A stretch of 64,000 bases of DNA from Streptomyces gobiensis (GCF_021216675.1 NZ_CP086120.1:3842501-3906500); one strand, 5' to 3'; positions 26,300 to 36,250 are shown, counted from the first letter of the stretch. Notes: generated from the letters alone by a model not told the origin. Numbers and translations: made by a program.

Positions 26300-28402
26300 A
26301 TGCCAGGCGTGCCAGCCATCGACACCGCCGCGCGGCGCTGCGCGGCCGTACTCGCGGTGGGCCTTCTGCTCCCGCCCGTACTGGCCGGATGCGGCGGAAG
26401 CGAGGACACCAGCGAGGGCAAGAGCGGGGCGGCCCGCGACGTAGCGGTCACCGCCCGGGACCGGCTGGCCGACGGGGGCACCCTGCGCTGGGCGGTGGAC
26501 GCGATGCCGGCCACCCTCAACGCGTTCCAGACCGACGCCGACGAGACCACGGACCGGATCGCGGACGCCACGTTGCCCGCCCTCTTCACCCTGGACAGCC
26601 GGGCCAAGCCGCAGCTCAACCGGGACTACCTCGAATCGGCTGAGGTGACGGAGCGGGAGCCACATCAGACGGTTGTCTACACGCTCAGCCCCAAGGCCCG
26701 CTGGAGCGACGGGAAGCCCATCGGCCTGGCGGACTTCCGCGCCCAGTGGAAGGCCCTGGGCGGCTCGAACAATGCGTACTGGACCGCGCGTAACGCCGGC
26801 TACGACCGGATCCACAAGGTGGAGAAGGGGGACAAGCCCCGCCAGGTGAAGGTCACCTTCGCCCGCCCGTACAGCGACTGGCAGTCCCTCTTCACCCCGC
26901 TCTATCCCAGGCCCGTGATGGGCAAACCCAAGGCATTCAACGACGACACCCGCACCAGGCTCGCCGTCTCGGGCGGCCCCTTCCGGCTCAAGGGCGGCAA
27001 GCTGGACCACAAGGCGGACGAGATCGCCCTGGAGCGCAACCCCAAGTGGTGGGGGCAGCCGGCGAAGCTCGATGAGATCGTGCTGACCGCAATCGACCAG
27101 AAGAAGCGGGGCAAGGCGCTCGCCCGGGGAAAGCTCGATCTCGCGGAGATCGAGCCACCGGTCATGAAGAAGATCGTGGCCGCCAGCGACCCCAGGAGAG
27201 ACCCCGCCAAGAACCCCGCCGGGAACAACGAGGAAAACGAACGGAAGGGGGAGAAGAAGGCCCAGGCCGAGCGGAAGAAACTGCGCGGCTATGCCGTCCG
27301 CCGCGCCTACGATCCCGCTTACACCCAGCTGGCCCTCAACGGCGCCTCGGGGCCGCTCCGGGACGAGCGGGTCCGCCGCGGCATCGCCCGCGCGCTGGAC
27401 CGCAAGAAGCTTGCCGAAGCCGCACTCGACCCGGCTGGTCTGCCCGGCAAGGCACTCGGCAGCCACCTGCGGATGTTCGACCAGGACGGCTACCACGACA
27501 ACAGCGGCGCCATCGGCGAGGCGAGCAGGGAGTCGGCCTCGGCACTGCTCGCCGAAGCGGGCTGGCGGGGCGGCCCGTCCGTGGACTCCGGGCAGGGCGA
27601 CGCCCAGGAGGACGCCAAGCGGGATGACTCAACCGGCCGCGCCCCCGTGTTCACCGCCCTCACCCACAGCGCCGCGATCGGCCATGCCGCCGTGCTGCGG
27701 CAGGTCGCTCACGCCGATGCCCGGGCGGCCAAGACGGCCGAAGAGAACTTCAGCGAGGACGCGGAGGAGCGGCTGAAGACCGCCAGAGCCTCGATGAAGA
27801 AGGCCGAGAAGGCCGAAGCCGCGCTCGGCGAGTTCCTGGGCGGGCTGCTGCGGGCCGAGGGCGGCCTCGTACGGAAGAAGGAGGGCAAGGAGCTGGAGCT
27901 GCGGATGGTGCTGCCCGCCGGTGACGGCTCCAAGGAGATCCGGCACACCGGCGAGCGGATCGTGCGGATGCTGGACAAGGTCGGCGTGCGCGCGAAGATC
28001 ACCCAGGTCAGGGATGAGGCGTTCTTCAAGGACCACATCGCCTCCGGCGACTTCGACCTGGCCCTCTACTCCTGGCCCGCCAGTGCCTACCCCATCACCG
28101 ACGCCCGGCCGATCTTCGCCAAGCCCGAGCCCGCCGCCGATGGCTCACTGCTCATCGAGCAGAACTACACCAGGGTCGGCACCGACCAGATCGACCACCT
28201 CTTCGAGCAGGCGGCGGGCGAGCTCGATGAGCGCGCCAAGCGTGATCTGATCAAGCGGATCGACGCCCGGGTCTGGGCCACCGCCGGTTCCATCCCGCTC
28301 TACCAGCGCCCCCAGCTGGTGGCCGCCGACAAGAAGCTCGGAAACGTCGGCGCCTTCGGCTTTGAGACCCCCCGCTACCAGGACATCGGCTACGTGAAGT
28401 AG
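26300..28402 (+). CDS. Orphan extracellular solute-binding lipoprotein, peptide ABC type
   Basis: This is a 700-residue SBP_bac_5-type lipoprotein. A signal peptide ends in the lipobox LAGC (Cys31). Family features are GTLRWAVDAMPATLNAFQ, SPKARWSDGKPI and DFDLALYSWPASAYP. It is longer than usual because of two highly charged insertions: a Lys/Glu/Asn-rich stretch at ~300-335 and a helical Ala/Lys/Glu stretch at ~475-525. No permease or ATPase is adjacent, so it must share a translocator or act in sensing. It starts at ATG 26300 after GGAGG. Confidence 0.88.
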   Translation: MPGVPAIDTAARRCAAVLAVGLLLPPVLAGCGGSEDTSEGKSGAARDVAVTARDRLADGGTLRWAVDAMPATLNAFQTDADETTDRIADATLPALFTLDSRAKPQLNRDYLESAEVTEREPHQTVVYTLSPKARWSDGKPIGLADFRAQWKALGGSNNAYWTARNAGYDRIHKVEKGDKPRQVKVTFARPYSDWQSLFTPLYPRPVMGKPKAFNDDTRTRLAVSGGPFRLKGGKLDHKADEIALERNPKWWGQPAKLDEIVLTAIDQKKRGKALARGKLDLAEIEPPVMKKIVAASDPRRDPAKNPAGNNEENERKGEKKAQAERKKLRGYAVRRAYDPAYTQLALNGASGPLRDERVRRGIARALDRKKLAEAALDPAGLPGKALGSHLRMFDQDGYHDNSGAIGEASRESASALLAEAGWRGGPSVDSGQGDAQEDAKRDDSTGRAPVFTALTHSAAIGHAAVLRQVAHADARAAKTAEENFSEDAEERLKTARASMKKAEKAEAALGEFLGGLLRAEGGLVRKKEGKELELRMVLPAGDGSKEIRHTGERIVRMLDKVGVRAKITQVRDEAFFKDHIASGDFDLALYSWPASAYPITDARPIFAKPEPAADGSLLIEQNYTRVGTDQIDHLFEQAAGELDERAKRDLIKRIDARVWATAGSIPLYQRPQLVAADKKLGNVGAFGFETPRYQDIGYVK

Positions 28403-28421
28403 CCAGCGATCACGCTCTGAC

Positions 28422-28453
28422 CGGCCCGACGCGACCGTTGTCGGCTCGGGCCG
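28422..28453 (+). terminator. Possible terminator between the orphan lipoprotein gene and typA
   Basis: CGGCCCGA (28422-28429) can pair with TCGGGCCG (28446-28453) across a 16-nt loop, about 20 bp after the stop codon. Confidence 0.4.
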
Positions 28454-28558
28454 TACCATGGAGGTTCAGGCCGTGGCGATAACGACAGGATCAGCCCGGC
28501 GGGCGCGCGACCACTCCGGTCGCGCCGCCATCCACGAACCCGGGAGAAGCGCCGCAGC

Positions 28559-30430
28559 ATGCCCACGCGCCACGACATCCGTAACGTCGCCATCGTCGCC
28601 CATGTCGACCACGGCAAGACGACCCTCGTTGACGCCATGCTCAAGCAGGCTGGCGCCTTCGCCGCCCACCAGCTGGAGTCCGTCGACGACCGCATGATGG
28701 ACTCCAACGACCTGGAGCGCGAGAAGGGCATCACCATTCTCGCGAAGAACACCGCCGTCAAGTACCACCCCAAGGACGGCGGCGACCCCATCACCATCAA
28801 CATCATCGATACCCCGGGCCACGCCGACTTCGGCGGTGAGGTCGAGCGCGGTCTGTCCATGGTCGACGCCGTGGTGCTGCTGGTCGACGCGTCCGAGGGC
28901 CCGCTTCCGCAGACCCGCTTCGTCCTGCGCAAGGCGCTGGAAGCCCGGCTGCCGGTCATCCTCTGCATCAACAAGACCGACCGGCCCGACTCCCGTATCG
29001 CCGAGGTGGTCGACGACACCTACGCGCTCTTCCTGGACCTGGACGCGGACGAGGAGCAGATCGAGTTCCCCATCGTCTACGCCTGTGCCCGTGACGGCAT
29101 CGCCTCGCTGACCCAGCCCGCGGACGGCTCCGTCCCGGCCGACAGCGACAGCCTGGAGCCCTTCTTCACCACGCTCCTGGAGACCGTCCCGGCCCCGACG
29201 TACGAGGAGGGTGCCCCGCTCCAGGCGCATGTCACCAACCTCGACGCGGACAACTTCCTCGGCCGTATCGCGCTGTGCCGGGTCCAGCACGGCACCCTGC
29301 GCAAGGGCCAGACCGTCGCCTGGATGAAGCGCGACGGTGAGGTACGCAGCGTCCGCATCACCGAGCTGCTGATGACCGACGCGCTCACCCGTAAGCCCGC
29401 CGAGGAGGCCGGCCCGGGCGACATCTGCGCGGTCGCCGGTATCGCCGACATCATGATCGGCGAGACCCTCGCCGACCCGGAGAACCCGGTCGCGCTGCCG
29501 CTGATCAAGGTCGATGAGCCGGCCATCTCGATGACCATCGGCACCAACACCTCACCGCTGGTCGGCAAGGGCGGCAAGGGCCACAAGGTCACCGCCCGGC
29601 TGGTCAAGGACCGGCTCGACAGGGAGCTCATCGGCAATGTCTCGCTGCGCGTGCTGCCGACCGAGCGCCCGGACGCCTGGGAGGTGCAGGGCCGCGGTGA
29701 GCTCGCGCTGGCCATCCTCGTCGAGACGATGCGCCGGGAGGGCTTCGAGCTGACGGTCGGCAAGCCCGAGGTCGTCACCAAGGAGATCGACGGCAAGGTA
29801 CACGAGCCGATCGAGCGGATGACGATCGACGCCCCCGAGGAGCACCTGGGCGCGATCACCCAGCTGATGGCCTCCCGCAAGGGCCGGATGGAGACCATGA
29901 CCAACCATGGCTCCGGCTGGGTCCGGATGGAGTTCATGGTCCCGTCCCGTGGCCTCATCGGCTTCCGGACCGAGTTCCTGACCGAGACCCGCGGCACCGG
30001 TATCGCGCACTCCATCTCCGAGGGCCATGAGCCGTGGTTCGGCGAGCTGCGCACCCGGCACAGCGGTTCGCTGGTCGCCGACCGGTCGGGGGTCGCCACA
30101 CCGTTCGCCATGATGAACCTCCAGGAGCGCGGCACGATCTTTGTCGAGCCGGGCACCGAGGTCTACGAAGGCATGATCGTCGGTGAGAACTCACGCTCCG
30201 ACGATATGGACGTGAACATCACCAAGGAGAAGAAGCTCACCAACATGCGCGCCGCCTCGGCCGACACCACGGAAAACCTGGTGCCGCCGCGGAAGCTCTC
30301 CCTGGAACAGTCCCTGGAGTTCTGCCGCGAGGACGAGTGCATAGAGGTCACCCCCGAGACGGTGCGTATACGCAAGGTGAAGCTGGACCAGCGCGAACGC
30401 GCCCGCGCCGCGTCCCGCGCAAAGCGCTGA
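28559..30430 (+). CDS. typA: Ribosome-associated GTPase TypA/BipA
   Basis: TypA is an EF-G-like translational GTPase linked to ribosome assembly and stress or cold growth. The 623-residue product has all G motifs: AHVDHGKTT (G1), REKGITI (G2), DTPGHADFGGE (G3) and NKTDRPD (G4). EF-G-like domains II, III and V follow, with the BipA-specific C-terminal domain (SMITNHGSGW-like region reads TMTNHGSGWVRMEF). It ends in an Arg/Ala-rich tail. It starts at ATG 28559 after GGGAGAAG. The gene is monocistronic with a very strong terminator. Confidence 0.96.
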   Translation: MPTRHDIRNVAIVAHVDHGKTTLVDAMLKQAGAFAAHQLESVDDRMMDSNDLEREKGITILAKNTAVKYHPKDGGDPITINIIDTPGHADFGGEVERGLSMVDAVVLLVDASEGPLPQTRFVLRKALEARLPVILCINKTDRPDSRIAEVVDDTYALFLDLDADEEQIEFPIVYACARDGIASLTQPADGSVPADSDSLEPFFTTLLETVPAPTYEEGAPLQAHVTNLDADNFLGRIALCRVQHGTLRKGQTVAWMKRDGEVRSVRITELLMTDALTRKPAEEAGPGDICAVAGIADIMIGETLADPENPVALPLIKVDEPAISMTIGTNTSPLVGKGGKGHKVTARLVKDRLDRELIGNVSLRVLPTERPDAWEVQGRGELALAILVETMRREGFELTVGKPEVVTKEIDGKVHEPIERMTIDAPEEHLGAITQLMASRKGRMETMTNHGSGWVRMEFMVPSRGLIGFRTEFLTETRGTGIAHSISEGHEPWFGELRTRHSGSLVADRSGVATPFAMMNLQERGTIFVEPGTEVYEGMIVGENSRSDDMDVNITKEKKLTNMRAASADTTENLVPPRKLSLEQSLEFCREDECIEVTPETVRIRKVKLDQRERARAASRAKR

Positions 30431-30442
30431 GGCCTGTCAGAC

Positions 30443-30491
30443 AACGCGATGAGGCGCGGTGCCCTTTCGGGGCACCGCGCCTCATCGCGTT
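30443..30491 (+). terminator. Very long perfect terminator hairpin after typA
   Basis: A perfect 22-bp stem (30443-30464 with 30470-30491) encloses a 5-nt loop (TTTCG), 13 bp after the stop. Confidence 0.9.
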
Positions 30492-30824
30492 ATCGCGTCC
30501 GAGCCATCACCGGGGCAGCGTGGCCAGGCAAGCCCTTCCTCATATCTAGCTCAATTGCGTAGCAGCGGAGGTCCATCCTTCCCTAGATTGCAAGACTGAC
30601 TGTCAACCCTGCGCGCGGGCAAGGCAGCAGGTGCTGCGCATAAGGCGGCTGGCCTGTGCAACCGGAACCCCTTGCTCAAGCGTCGCGGTTGATGACCAAT
30701 ACGGCTCACTATGACCATCTCCCTGGAGGAAGAAGATGAGCCAGTCTTACGGGGAACCCGGCCTTCCTGACCGCGTCAGAGTGCGCGTCGCGGGACCAGC
30801 CGGGCGTATGTCTTCGGGCAGGCG

Positions 30825-31079
30825 GTGCGTACGCGGCGCCTGGAGGTCGGCATGACGCAGAATCAGCTCGCTGCGGGGGCGGGCATGAGTCAGGCGGCCA
30901 TCTCACGTCTGGAGCACGGCACATGCATACCGACGATTCCGCTGCTCACCAGGCTTGCGGAGGCGCTGGGCTCCAGCCTCAGCGTGTCAATCGGACCGAC
31001 CGCGGAGGTGAAGGTCGTGTTCGGCGAGCGCCAGACCGCCGCGCCGGTCGCCGGGTGCGGAGCTGAACAGCTGCGCTGA
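30825..31079 (+). CDS. XRE-family HigA-like antitoxin, N-terminus disrupted
   Basis: The frame encodes a helix-turn-helix protein (RTRRLEVGMTQNQLAAGAGMSQAAISRLEHG...IPLLTRLAEALG) of the HigA-type antitoxin class. Related full-length proteins begin MSQSY and continue into AYVFGQAVRTRRLE. Here an ATG with GGAGGAAGAAG at 30736 encodes MSQSYGEPGLPDR, but in another frame. So one or more frameshifts separate the N-terminus from the HTH. The HTH part could still be made from ATG 30852, which has its own GGAGG. No toxin gene remains upstream. It is probably a decaying orphan antitoxin. Confidence 0.55.
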   Translation: MRTRRLEVGMTQNQLAAGAGMSQAAISRLEHGTCIPTIPLLTRLAEALGSSLSVSIGPTAEVKVVFGERQTAAPVAGCGAEQLR

Positions 31080-31504
31080 GGGGGGTTGTGCCGTTCGGGG
31101 CGTCCCGGTGCCGTAGGCGCTGAGACGCCCCGGCGTCGTTGCCGGGACTGAAGTCATGCCAGTCGAGGCCGTTTGCGTGGATATCCGGGTGCCGTCCCTG
31201 GGTGGGCTCCGCCATGCCGGAGACCAGAGACCTCTGGGGCGCATCGCTGTCACGCCCCGGCTCCCCGTACTCCGTGTCGGTGATGAGGGCCCGGCCCGGC
31301 CGAGGGTGTGCAGAAGGGCAGCGGGGCGGCTCGCGGCATGGGCACCGCCTGAGCCCAGCCGACGAGGGTCATGAGCTTCCCGTCCGGCATATGGGCGGTT
31401 CTCTGTCACGAATCCGCACGGACGGGGGTCGTATACGTGCGGTGGGTGATCCACGAGGGTGTTATGGGGCCAAAGTGGAATTTTTGGGATCTGGGAGGCG
31501 CCTG
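31080..31504. other. Intergenic stretch upstream of the first oligopeptide operon
   Basis: No recognisable gene is present on either strand. The right part must contain the operon promoter and leader, ending in the GGGAGGCG ribosome-binding site. The left part may be decayed coding sequence, because GC bias by codon position looks gene-like on the minus strand, but no family was recognised. Confidence 0.35.
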
Positions 31505-33133
31505 ATGCACGGAGCCACGCGCGTCGGCTGGGCCGTGGCTGGTGCGACGGCGATAGCTCTGGTGGCCAGCGCCTGTGGTGGAGGCGGCGGGGGCGACGCG
31601 GCCGGGGTGGTGCGCGCGTCCTGGGGGGACCCGCAGAATCCACTGGAGCCCGCGAACACCAATGAGGTGCAGGGCGGCAAGGTCCTGGACATGATCTTCC
31701 GGGGGCTCAAGCACTATGACCCCAAGACCGCCGAGGCGAAGAACGCCGTCGCGGACAAGATCGAGACGGAGGACAACCAGACCTTCACGATTACCCTCAA
31801 GAAGGGCTGGAAGTTCAGCGACGGGACAGACGTCACCGCCCACTCCTTCGTGGACGCGTGGAACTATGGCGCGCTGGTCACCAACAAACAGATCGGTTCG
31901 TCGTTCTTCCAGCACATTGAGGGATACGACGAGGTTCACCCGGCGGATGAGGGCGCCGAGCCGACCGCCAAGACCATGTCGGGTCTGACAGTGGAGGACA
32001 AGTACACCTTCACCGTGAAGCTCAAGGAGAAATTCACACTCTGGCCGGAGACCCTCGGATACACCGCGTTCGCGCCACTGCCCAAGGCGTTCTTCGACGA
32101 TCACGATGCCTGGCTGGCGAAGCCGGTCGGAAACGGCCCGTACAAGGTGGACTCGTACACCAGGAGCCAGAGCATGCGGCTGTCGAAGAACGAGGCGTAC
32201 TCGGGCGAGGAGAAGGTCAATAACGAGGGCGTCGAGCTACGGGTCTACACCGACAACAACACCGCCTACACCGACTTGCAGGCCGGGAACATCGACATCA
32301 TCGACGATGTCCCGGCCTCGCAGCTCAAGAACGCGGAGCGGGATCTGGGCGGGCGCTACATCAACCAGCCGGCGGGCATCTTCCAGACCATCAACTTTCC
32401 CATGTACGAAGGCGCCTGGGGCAGTGGACGGGCGAAGAAGGTCCGGCAGGGCATCTCCATGGCGATCAACCGCAAGGAGATCACCGAGAAGATCTACTTC
32501 CGGACCCGCACCGCAGCCTCCGACTTCACTTCACCGGTGCTGCAGAAAGCCGGGGGGTACAAGAAGGGGTTGTGCGGCGATGAATGCACATACGACCCGG
32601 GGAAGGCCAAGGAGCTTATCGAGGAGGGCGGCGGGCTGCCGGGCGGGCGGATGACCCTGTCGTCGAATGTCGATACGGGTTCGCACCGCCAGTGGATGGA
32701 CGCCGTCTGCAACAGCATCAACAACGCGCTCGGCCGGAGCAACGCGTGCACGGTCAACCCCGTCAGCACCTTCCCCGAATACCGCAGCAGAGTCACCGCC
32801 AAGAGGATGAAGGGCCCGTTCCGGGCTGGGTGGCAGATGGATTACCCGCTGATTCAGAACTTCCTTCAGCCGCTGTACTACACCAACGCATCGTCCAATG
32901 ACTCCGGGTACAGCAGCGAAAAGTTCGACAGGCTCATCGATGAGGCCAACTCCGCCGAGGACGATGAGGAGTCCCTGGAGCTGTATCAGGAGGCGGAGAA
33001 GGTTCTTTCCGATGATCTGCCGGCCATCCCGCTGTGGTACCAGAACGGCACCGCTGGTTACTCGGACAGGATCGACAACGTCAGGCTGAACCCCTTCTCG
33101 GTCCCGGTCTACAACGAGATCACGGTCAACTGA
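31505..33133 (+). CDS. Oligopeptide-binding lipoprotein (XP55-like)
   Basis: This 542-residue SBP_bac_5 lipoprotein has the lipobox VASAC and opens the first peptide ABC operon. Family segments are WGDPQNPLEPANTNEVQGGK, TLKKGWKFSDGTDVTAHSF, KPVGNGPYKVDSYT and FRAGWQMDYPLIQNF. Its wording resembles the abundant Streptomyces secreted protein XP55 and related oligopeptide-binding proteins. ATG 31505 follows GGGAGG; an upstream in-frame extension lacks a signal sequence. Order in the operon: binding protein, two permeases, two ATPases. Confidence 0.92.
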   Translation: MHGATRVGWAVAGATAIALVASACGGGGGGDAAGVVRASWGDPQNPLEPANTNEVQGGKVLDMIFRGLKHYDPKTAEAKNAVADKIETEDNQTFTITLKKGWKFSDGTDVTAHSFVDAWNYGALVTNKQIGSSFFQHIEGYDEVHPADEGAEPTAKTMSGLTVEDKYTFTVKLKEKFTLWPETLGYTAFAPLPKAFFDDHDAWLAKPVGNGPYKVDSYTRSQSMRLSKNEAYSGEEKVNNEGVELRVYTDNNTAYTDLQAGNIDIIDDVPASQLKNAERDLGGRYINQPAGIFQTINFPMYEGAWGSGRAKKVRQGISMAINRKEITEKIYFRTRTAASDFTSPVLQKAGGYKKGLCGDECTYDPGKAKELIEEGGGLPGGRMTLSSNVDTGSHRQWMDAVCNSINNALGRSNACTVNPVSTFPEYRSRVTAKRMKGPFRAGWQMDYPLIQNFLQPLYYTNASSNDSGYSSEKFDRLIDEANSAEDDEESLELYQEAEKVLSDDLPAIPLWYQNGTAGYSDRIDNVRLNPFSVPVYNEITVN

Positions 33134-33158
33134 TCTCACGCTCTCCCGAGGAGGTCCC

Positions 33159-34082
33159 GTGGGGCGCTATGTCATCCGACGCCTGCTCCAGATGATCCCG
33201 GTGTTCATCGGAACCACCTTTTTGATTTTTGTGATGGTGCACGCGCTGGGCGACCCGGTCGCAGCGCTCTTCGGTGACCGCACCCCCGACCCTGCCACGG
33301 CCGCGCAGCTCCGCCGGGAGTTCAACCTCGATAAGCCGATGTGGCAGCAGTACCTGCTCTATATGGGAAAGATCTTCACCGGTGACTTCGGCACCGCCTT
33401 CAACGGCCAGCCAGTCACCCAGCTGCTGGCAGGCGCCCTCCCTATTTCCTTCCGGCTGATGCTTGTCGCGATGGGATTCGAGATCGTGCTCGGCATCACC
33501 CTGGGAGTGATCTCCGGGCTCCGCAAGGGCGGCAGTATGGATACCTCGGTACTGCTGATGACCTTGGTCGTCATCGCCATCCCGACCTTTGTCACCGGCG
33601 TGCTGGCGCAGTTCCTCTTCGGGGTGAAGCTGGGCTGGATCGACCCCGCCGTCAGCCCTGCGGCCCGCTTCGATGAGCTGCTGCTGCCAGGACTGATCCT
33701 GGCGCTGGTCTCCCTCGCCTACATCACCCGGCTCACCCGAACCTCGATCGCCGAGAACGCCCGGGCCGACTATGTCCGTACAGCCATCGCGAAGGGCCTG
33801 CCCCGGCGCAGGATCACCACCCATCATCTGCTGCGCAACTCACTGATCCCGGTGGTGACCTTCCTGGGCACCGATGTCGGCAGCCTGATGGCCGGCGCCT
33901 TGGTGACCGAGCGGATCTTCAACATCCAGGGCGTCGGATACCAGCTCTACCAAGGGGTGCTCCGGCAGAACTCGCCGACCGTGGTGGGCTTTGTGACGAT
34001 CCTCGTGCTGGTTTTCCTGCTCGCCAATCTGCTTGTCGATCTGCTCTACGCCGTGCTTGACCCGAGGATTCGTTATGCCTGA
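33159..34082 (+). CDS. Oligopeptide ABC transporter permease (DppB/OppB type)
   Basis: This 307-residue inner-membrane permease has six predicted helices. It starts MGRYVIRRLLQMIPVFIGTT, typical of OppB. The EAA loop that contacts the ATPases is visible as NARADYVRTAIAKGLPRRRI. GTG 33159 follows GAGGAGG. The stop overlaps the next permease gene by 8 bp. Confidence 0.93.
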   Translation: MGRYVIRRLLQMIPVFIGTTFLIFVMVHALGDPVAALFGDRTPDPATAAQLRREFNLDKPMWQQYLLYMGKIFTGDFGTAFNGQPVTQLLAGALPISFRLMLVAMGFEIVLGITLGVISGLRKGGSMDTSVLLMTLVVIAIPTFVTGVLAQFLFGVKLGWIDPAVSPAARFDELLLPGLILALVSLAYITRLTRTSIAENARADYVRTAIAKGLPRRRITTHHLLRNSLIPVVTFLGTDVGSLMAGALVTERIFNIQGVGYQLYQGVLRQNSPTVVGFVTILVLVFLLANLLVDLLYAVLDPRIRYA

Positions 34083-35061
34083 GCCGCCCGAGCCGGACAC
34101 CTCCGAGGCCCCCGGCGCGCCGGACTCCGCCGCCGCCATGGACCTGGCGACCGCCGAGGGCGAAACGGTGGAGGGCGGCAAAGGGTCCGGGGAGGAACCC
34201 CAGGAAGCCCCGGCGCGCGGTCTCTGGTCGGACGCCTGGCACGATCTGCGGCGCAACCCGATCTTCATCATCTCCGCGCTGCTGATCCTCTTTCTGATCC
34301 TCATCTCACTCTGGCCCAGCCTGCTCGCCAGCCGGGACCCCTTGAGCTGCCAGCTCGGCCGGTCCCTCGACGGCCCATCGGCAGGGCACTGGTTCGGCTT
34401 CGACACTCAGGGATGCGACGTTTATACGAGAACGGTGTACGGCGCCCGCGCCTCCGTCACGGTCAGCGTCTGCGCCACCCTTGGGGTCGCCCTCCTGGGT
34501 TCTGTCTTCGGCGGCCTGGCGGGCTTCTTCGGCGGTGTCTGGGACGCGCTGCTCTCCCGGGTCACCGACATTTTCTTCGGCATCCCGATCATCCTGGGCG
34601 CGCTGGTCTTCCTCGCCATGATCCCGGCTTCCGGCATCTGGCCGGTGGTCGGCGTCATCACCCTGCTGGCCTGGCCGCAGATCGCCCGTATCACCCGTGG
34701 CGCCGTCATCACCGCCAAACAGAACGACTATGTACAGGCGGCCAGAGCGCTCGGTGCCAGCAACACCAGAATGCTGCTGCGGCATATCCTGCCCAACGCC
34801 GTCGCTCCGGTGATCGTGGTCGCCACGATCGCGCTCGGCACGTATATCGCGCTGGAGGCGACGCTGAGCTTCCTCGGCGTCGGGCTCAAGCCGCCTACGG
34901 TCTCCTGGGGCGTGGACATCTCGAACGCTTCAGACGGCATGCAGTTCCGTAACGCCCCGCACATCCTGCTCTATCCGGCCGCCGCGCTGAGCATCACCGT
35001 GCTGGCGTTCATCATGCTCGGCGACGCGCTGCGCGACGCCCTCGACCCCAAGCTGCGTTGA
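34075..35061 (+). CDS. Oligopeptide ABC transporter permease (DppC/OppC type)
   Basis: This 328-residue permease has an unusually long, acidic, Pro/Glu-rich cytoplasmic N-terminus (~55 residues). The OppC core follows: LRRNPIFIISALLILF, GFDTQGCDVYTRTVYGARAS and the EAA loop KQNDYVQAARALGASNTRML. ATG 34075 lies inside the preceding gene's end (8-bp overlap), indicating coupled translation. Confidence 0.92.
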   Translation: MPEPPEPDTSEAPGAPDSAAAMDLATAEGETVEGGKGSGEEPQEAPARGLWSDAWHDLRRNPIFIISALLILFLILISLWPSLLASRDPLSCQLGRSLDGPSAGHWFGFDTQGCDVYTRTVYGARASVTVSVCATLGVALLGSVFGGLAGFFGGVWDALLSRVTDIFFGIPIILGALVFLAMIPASGIWPVVGVITLLAWPQIARITRGAVITAKQNDYVQAARALGASNTRMLLRHILPNAVAPVIVVATIALGTYIALEATLSFLGVGLKPPTVSWGVDISNASDGMQFRNAPHILLYPAAALSITVLAFIMLGDALRDALDPKLR

Positions 35062-35075
35062 GGAGTTGAAGTCGG

Positions 35076-36077
35076 ATGAACCCGTTGCTGGACGTACGCG
35101 ATCTGCACGTCGAGTTCCACACCCGGGATGGCGTCGCCAAGGCCGTCAACGGGGTCAGCTACCGCGTGGACGCGGGGGAGACCCTTGCGGTGCTGGGGGA
35201 GTCGGGTTCCGGGAAGTCGGTGACCGCGCAGGCGATCATGGGCATCCTCGATATGCCGCCCGGCAGGATCCCGCGCGGCGAGATCCTTTTCAACGGGCAT
35301 GACCTGCTGACCATGTCCGCAGAGGATCGGCGCCGGGTACGCGGCGTCAGGATGGCGATGATCTTCCAGGATGCGCTGTCCGCGCTGAACCCGGTGCTGA
35401 GCGTGGGATATCAACTTGGCGAGATGTTCCGGGTGCATCAGGGGGCGTCCCGGCAGGAGGCCAAGGCGAAGGCCATCGAGCTGATGGACCGGGTCGGTAT
35501 CCCGGCGGCGAGGGAGCGGGTGGGCGACTTCCCGCATCAGTTCTCGGGAGGCATGCGGCAGCGGATCATGATCGCGATGGCGCTGGCGCTGGAGCCGGAC
35601 CTGATCATCGCCGATGAGCCGACGACGGCGCTGGATGTCACCGTGCAGGCGCAGGTGATGGAACTGCTGGCCGATCTCCAGCGGGAGTACAACATGGGGC
35701 TCATCCTCATCACTCATGACCTGGGTGTGGTCGCGGGCGTCGCCGACAAGATCGCGGTGATGTACGCGGGCCGGATCGTGGAAACCTCTCCGGTCAAGGA
35801 GCTGTACGCACGTCCCGCGCATCCGTACACCCGTGGTCTGCTCGACTCCATTCCCCGGCTGGACCAGAAGGGGCAGGAGCTCTACGCGATCAGGGGGCTG
35901 CCACCGAATCTGCTGCGGCTGCCGACGGGGTGCACGTTCCATCCACGCTGCCCCATGGCTCAGGACATCTGCGTCATGGACGAGCCGCCGCTGTATCCGT
36001 GCGCTGATGAGGGGGGCCGGGAGATGTGGGGGCGGGCGAGCGCGTGCCACTTCTGGAGGGAGCTGCTGCATGGCTGA
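35076..36077 (+). CDS. Oligopeptide ABC transporter ATP-binding protein (DppD/OppD type)
   Basis: This 333-residue ATPase powers the upstream permeases. It has Walker [10 protein letters not shown]-loop [10 protein letters not shown], signature FSGGMRQR, Walker [13 protein letters not shown] and H-loop ITHDLG. The C-terminal oligopeptide-specific domain has [14 protein letters not shown], an iron-sulfur-like Cys cluster common in OppD/F. It ends just after an ATGGCTGAGCC sequence that looks like the former start of the next gene. Confidence 0.94.
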   Translation: MNPLLDVRDLHVEFHTRDGVAKAVNGVSYRVDAGETLAVLGESGSGKSVTAQAIMGILDMPPGRIPRGEILFNGHDLLTMSAEDRRRVRGVRMAMIFQDALSALNPVLSVGYQLGEMFRVHQGASRQEAKAKAIELMDRVGIPAARERVGDFPHQFSGGMRQRIMIAMALALEPDLIIADEPTTALDVTVQAQVMELLADLQREYNMGLILITHDLGVVAGVADKIAVMYAGRIVETSPVKELYARPAHPYTRGLLDSIPRLDQKGQELYAIRGLPPNLLRLPTGCTFHPRCPMAQDICVMDEPPLYPCADEGGREMWGRASACHFWRELLHG

Positions 36078-36087
36078 GCCGGTGATT

Positions 36088-36250
36088 TTCCCCAACCCCG
36101 CCCCTTCCCGAAACTGGGGGCTCCGCCCCCAGACCCCCACCCGTGTTGTGGGCACCCGCCCGCACCGGCAAACCCCGGGCCCCGGGGCGCAGCCCCGCCA
36201 CGCGGCGGAGCCGCAAATCGACACGGTCGGGAAGGGGCGGGATTGGGGAA
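36088..36250. mobile_element. MITE-like GC-rich repeat inserted between two ATPase genes
   Basis: The 163-bp unit is bounded by 24-bp terminal inverted repeats (36088-36111 and 36227-36250) with one mismatch, and has internal hairpins such as CTGGGGG/CCCCCAG. A 9-bp direct repeat CTGAGCCGG occurs at 36074-36082 and 36285-36293, enclosing the element and the downstream start codon. Related sequences lie at 49.8-50.3 kb and 56.8-57.1 kb. No coding capacity. The mobile nature is inferred from structure. Confidence 0.6.

Noticed and set aside
28559..30430. Antisense open frames across typA
   Set aside because: They are mirror frames caused by high GC3 in a strongly conserved gene; no independent features.
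31139..31504. N-terminal extension of the first oligopeptide-binding lipoprotein
   Set aside because: The lipoprotein signal peptide begins at 31505 with a good ribosome-binding site; the upstream frame is non-conserved.
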